Shown here in pieces: positions 63,076 through 64,000 of a stretch of 64,000 nt of DNA. Origin of the DNA: Sclerodactyla briareus (lineage: Eukaryota; Echinodermata; Holothuroidea; Dendrochirotida; Sclerodactylidae). The position numbers and the translations under genes were made by a program. The notes below the pieces were generated by a model. It ran no database searches, had not been told where the DNA came from, and saw only the letters and a list, made by a program, of their open reading frames with translations. Within the stretch, counting starts at the first letter, position 1. The number at the start of each line of letters is the position of its first letter. The DNA is taken from assembly GCA_026419785.1 (NCBI GenBank), contig JAODTK010003976.1:123501-187500 (forward strand), given 5' to 3'.

Positions 63076-64000
63076 ACAAGCAGTCAAGCTGTGTATTACA
63101 ATGTAGCAATGAATGCCATCTGTGGTATCATAGTGAGGCTGTAGGTTTGCTGCAGCCATGGTGTGGATTACAATATGACAATGAGTGTGCTGTACATCAT
63201 GTGAGCATTTATAGTAAGGCTGTAGTTTGCTGCAGCCATAGTGTGGATTACAATGTGACAATAAATGCTGCTGTACATAATGTGAGCATTTATAGTAAGG
63301 CTGTAGGTTTGCTGCAGCCATGGTGTGGATTACAATGTGACAATAAATGCCGCTGTACATCATGTGAGCATTTATAGTAAGCCTGTGGGTTTGCTGCAGC
63401 CATGGTGTGGATTACAATGTGACAATAAATGCCGCTGTACTCATGTGAGCATTATAGTAAGGCTGTAGTTTGCTGCAGCCATAGTGTGGATTACAATGTG
63501 ACAATTAATGCCGCTGTACATCATGTGAGCATTATAGTAAGGCTGTGGGTTTGCTGTGGATTACAGTGTGACAATAAAAGCCGCTGTACATAATGTGAGC
63601 ATTTATAGTGAGGCTGTAGGTTCGCTGCAGCCATACTGTGGATACAATGTGACAATAAATGCCGCTGTACATCATGTGAGCATTTATAGTTAGGCTGTAG
63701 GTTCGCTGCAGCCATAGTGTGGATTACATGTGACAATAAATGCTGCTGTACATAATGTGACCATTCATAGTGAGGCTGTAGGTTTGCTGCAGCCATGGTG
63801 TGGATTACAATGTGACAATTAATGCCGCTGTACATCATGTGAGCATTTATAGTAGGCTGTGGGTTTGCTGCAGCCATGATGTGGATTACAATGTGACAAT
63901 AAATGCCGCTGTACATCATGTGAGCATTTATAGGTAGGCTGTAGGTTTGCTGCAGCCATAGTGTGGATTACAATGTGACAATAAGCGCTGTACATCATGT
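63076..64000. repeat. 82-bp satellite array, runs off the window
   Basis: About 11 copies of an 82-bp unit with atgtgagcatttatagtaag, gctgtaggtttgctgcagcc, atggtgtggattacaatgtg and acaataaatgccgctgtaca. Copies are about 90-95% alike, with one shortened unit near 63550. The array continues beyond the right edge. Open frames on - come from the repeat. Confidence 0.97.

Noticed and set aside
63076..64000. CRISPR-like array
   Set aside because: No repeat-spacer alternation: the whole 82-bp unit is conserved, in a eukaryotic context.

Overview
The window looks like nuclear DNA from a marine invertebrate, probably a non-vertebrate deuterostome such as an echinoderm, hemichordate or amphioxus. The species cannot be fixed from the sequence. 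The evidence for this is GT-AG introns, CR1/L2-type LINE ends, tRNA-derived SINEs, hAT-type MITEs, many minisatellites, and large introns packed with repeats. There is no bacterial-style gene organisation, CRISPR array, rRNA or intact tRNA gene.

One gene can be followed across almost the whole window on the + strand: EIF2B3, the gamma subunit of translation factor eIF2B. Its 3' half appears as exons at 1725-1919, 29218-29277, 34965-35115, 51151-51254 (duplicated at 57790-57893) and 61280-61332, the last ending in the stop codon. Exon phases fit at every junction and the joined peptide follows the known C-terminal part of eIF2B-gamma. The copy is damaged as written: a net +1 frameshift in the first exon, a net -1 frameshift in the third, and in both copies of the fourth exon a TGA where the family has Cys plus no AG at the expected acceptor. 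Whether this is real decay or poor base-level assembly is the main open question.

Layout. 1-1146: a 20-bp minisatellite. 1.9-29 kb: a long intron holding dispersed repeats, three SINE/MITE insertions with clear ends, two tandem LINE 3' ends (17.6-19.0 kb), other LINE remnants (20.2 and 27.4 kb), a 78-bp array (22.1-23.0 kb) and a perfect 755-bp (GTCT)n tract (24.9-25.65 kb). 29-35 kb: two short EIF2B3 exons. 37.7-44.7 kb: about 240-bp tandem repeats inside a 3.13-kb unit present twice, with many indels between the copies. 44.7-49.5 kb: GC-rich DNA with a 75-bp minisatellite and remnants of a reverse transcriptase arranged as an inverted repeat. 45,958-59,234: a 6.6-kb tandem duplication that covers most of that block and EIF2B3 exon 4. 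59.2-61.3 kb: a SINE and the last EIF2B3 exon. 63.08 kb to the end: an 82-bp satellite array running off the window.

I found no new multi-gene system. The most informative observations are the broken and partly duplicated EIF2B3 gene, the near-identical 6.6-kb duplication whose breakpoint cuts a SINE, the inverted reverse-transcriptase remnants, and the MITE insertions with exact target-site duplications.
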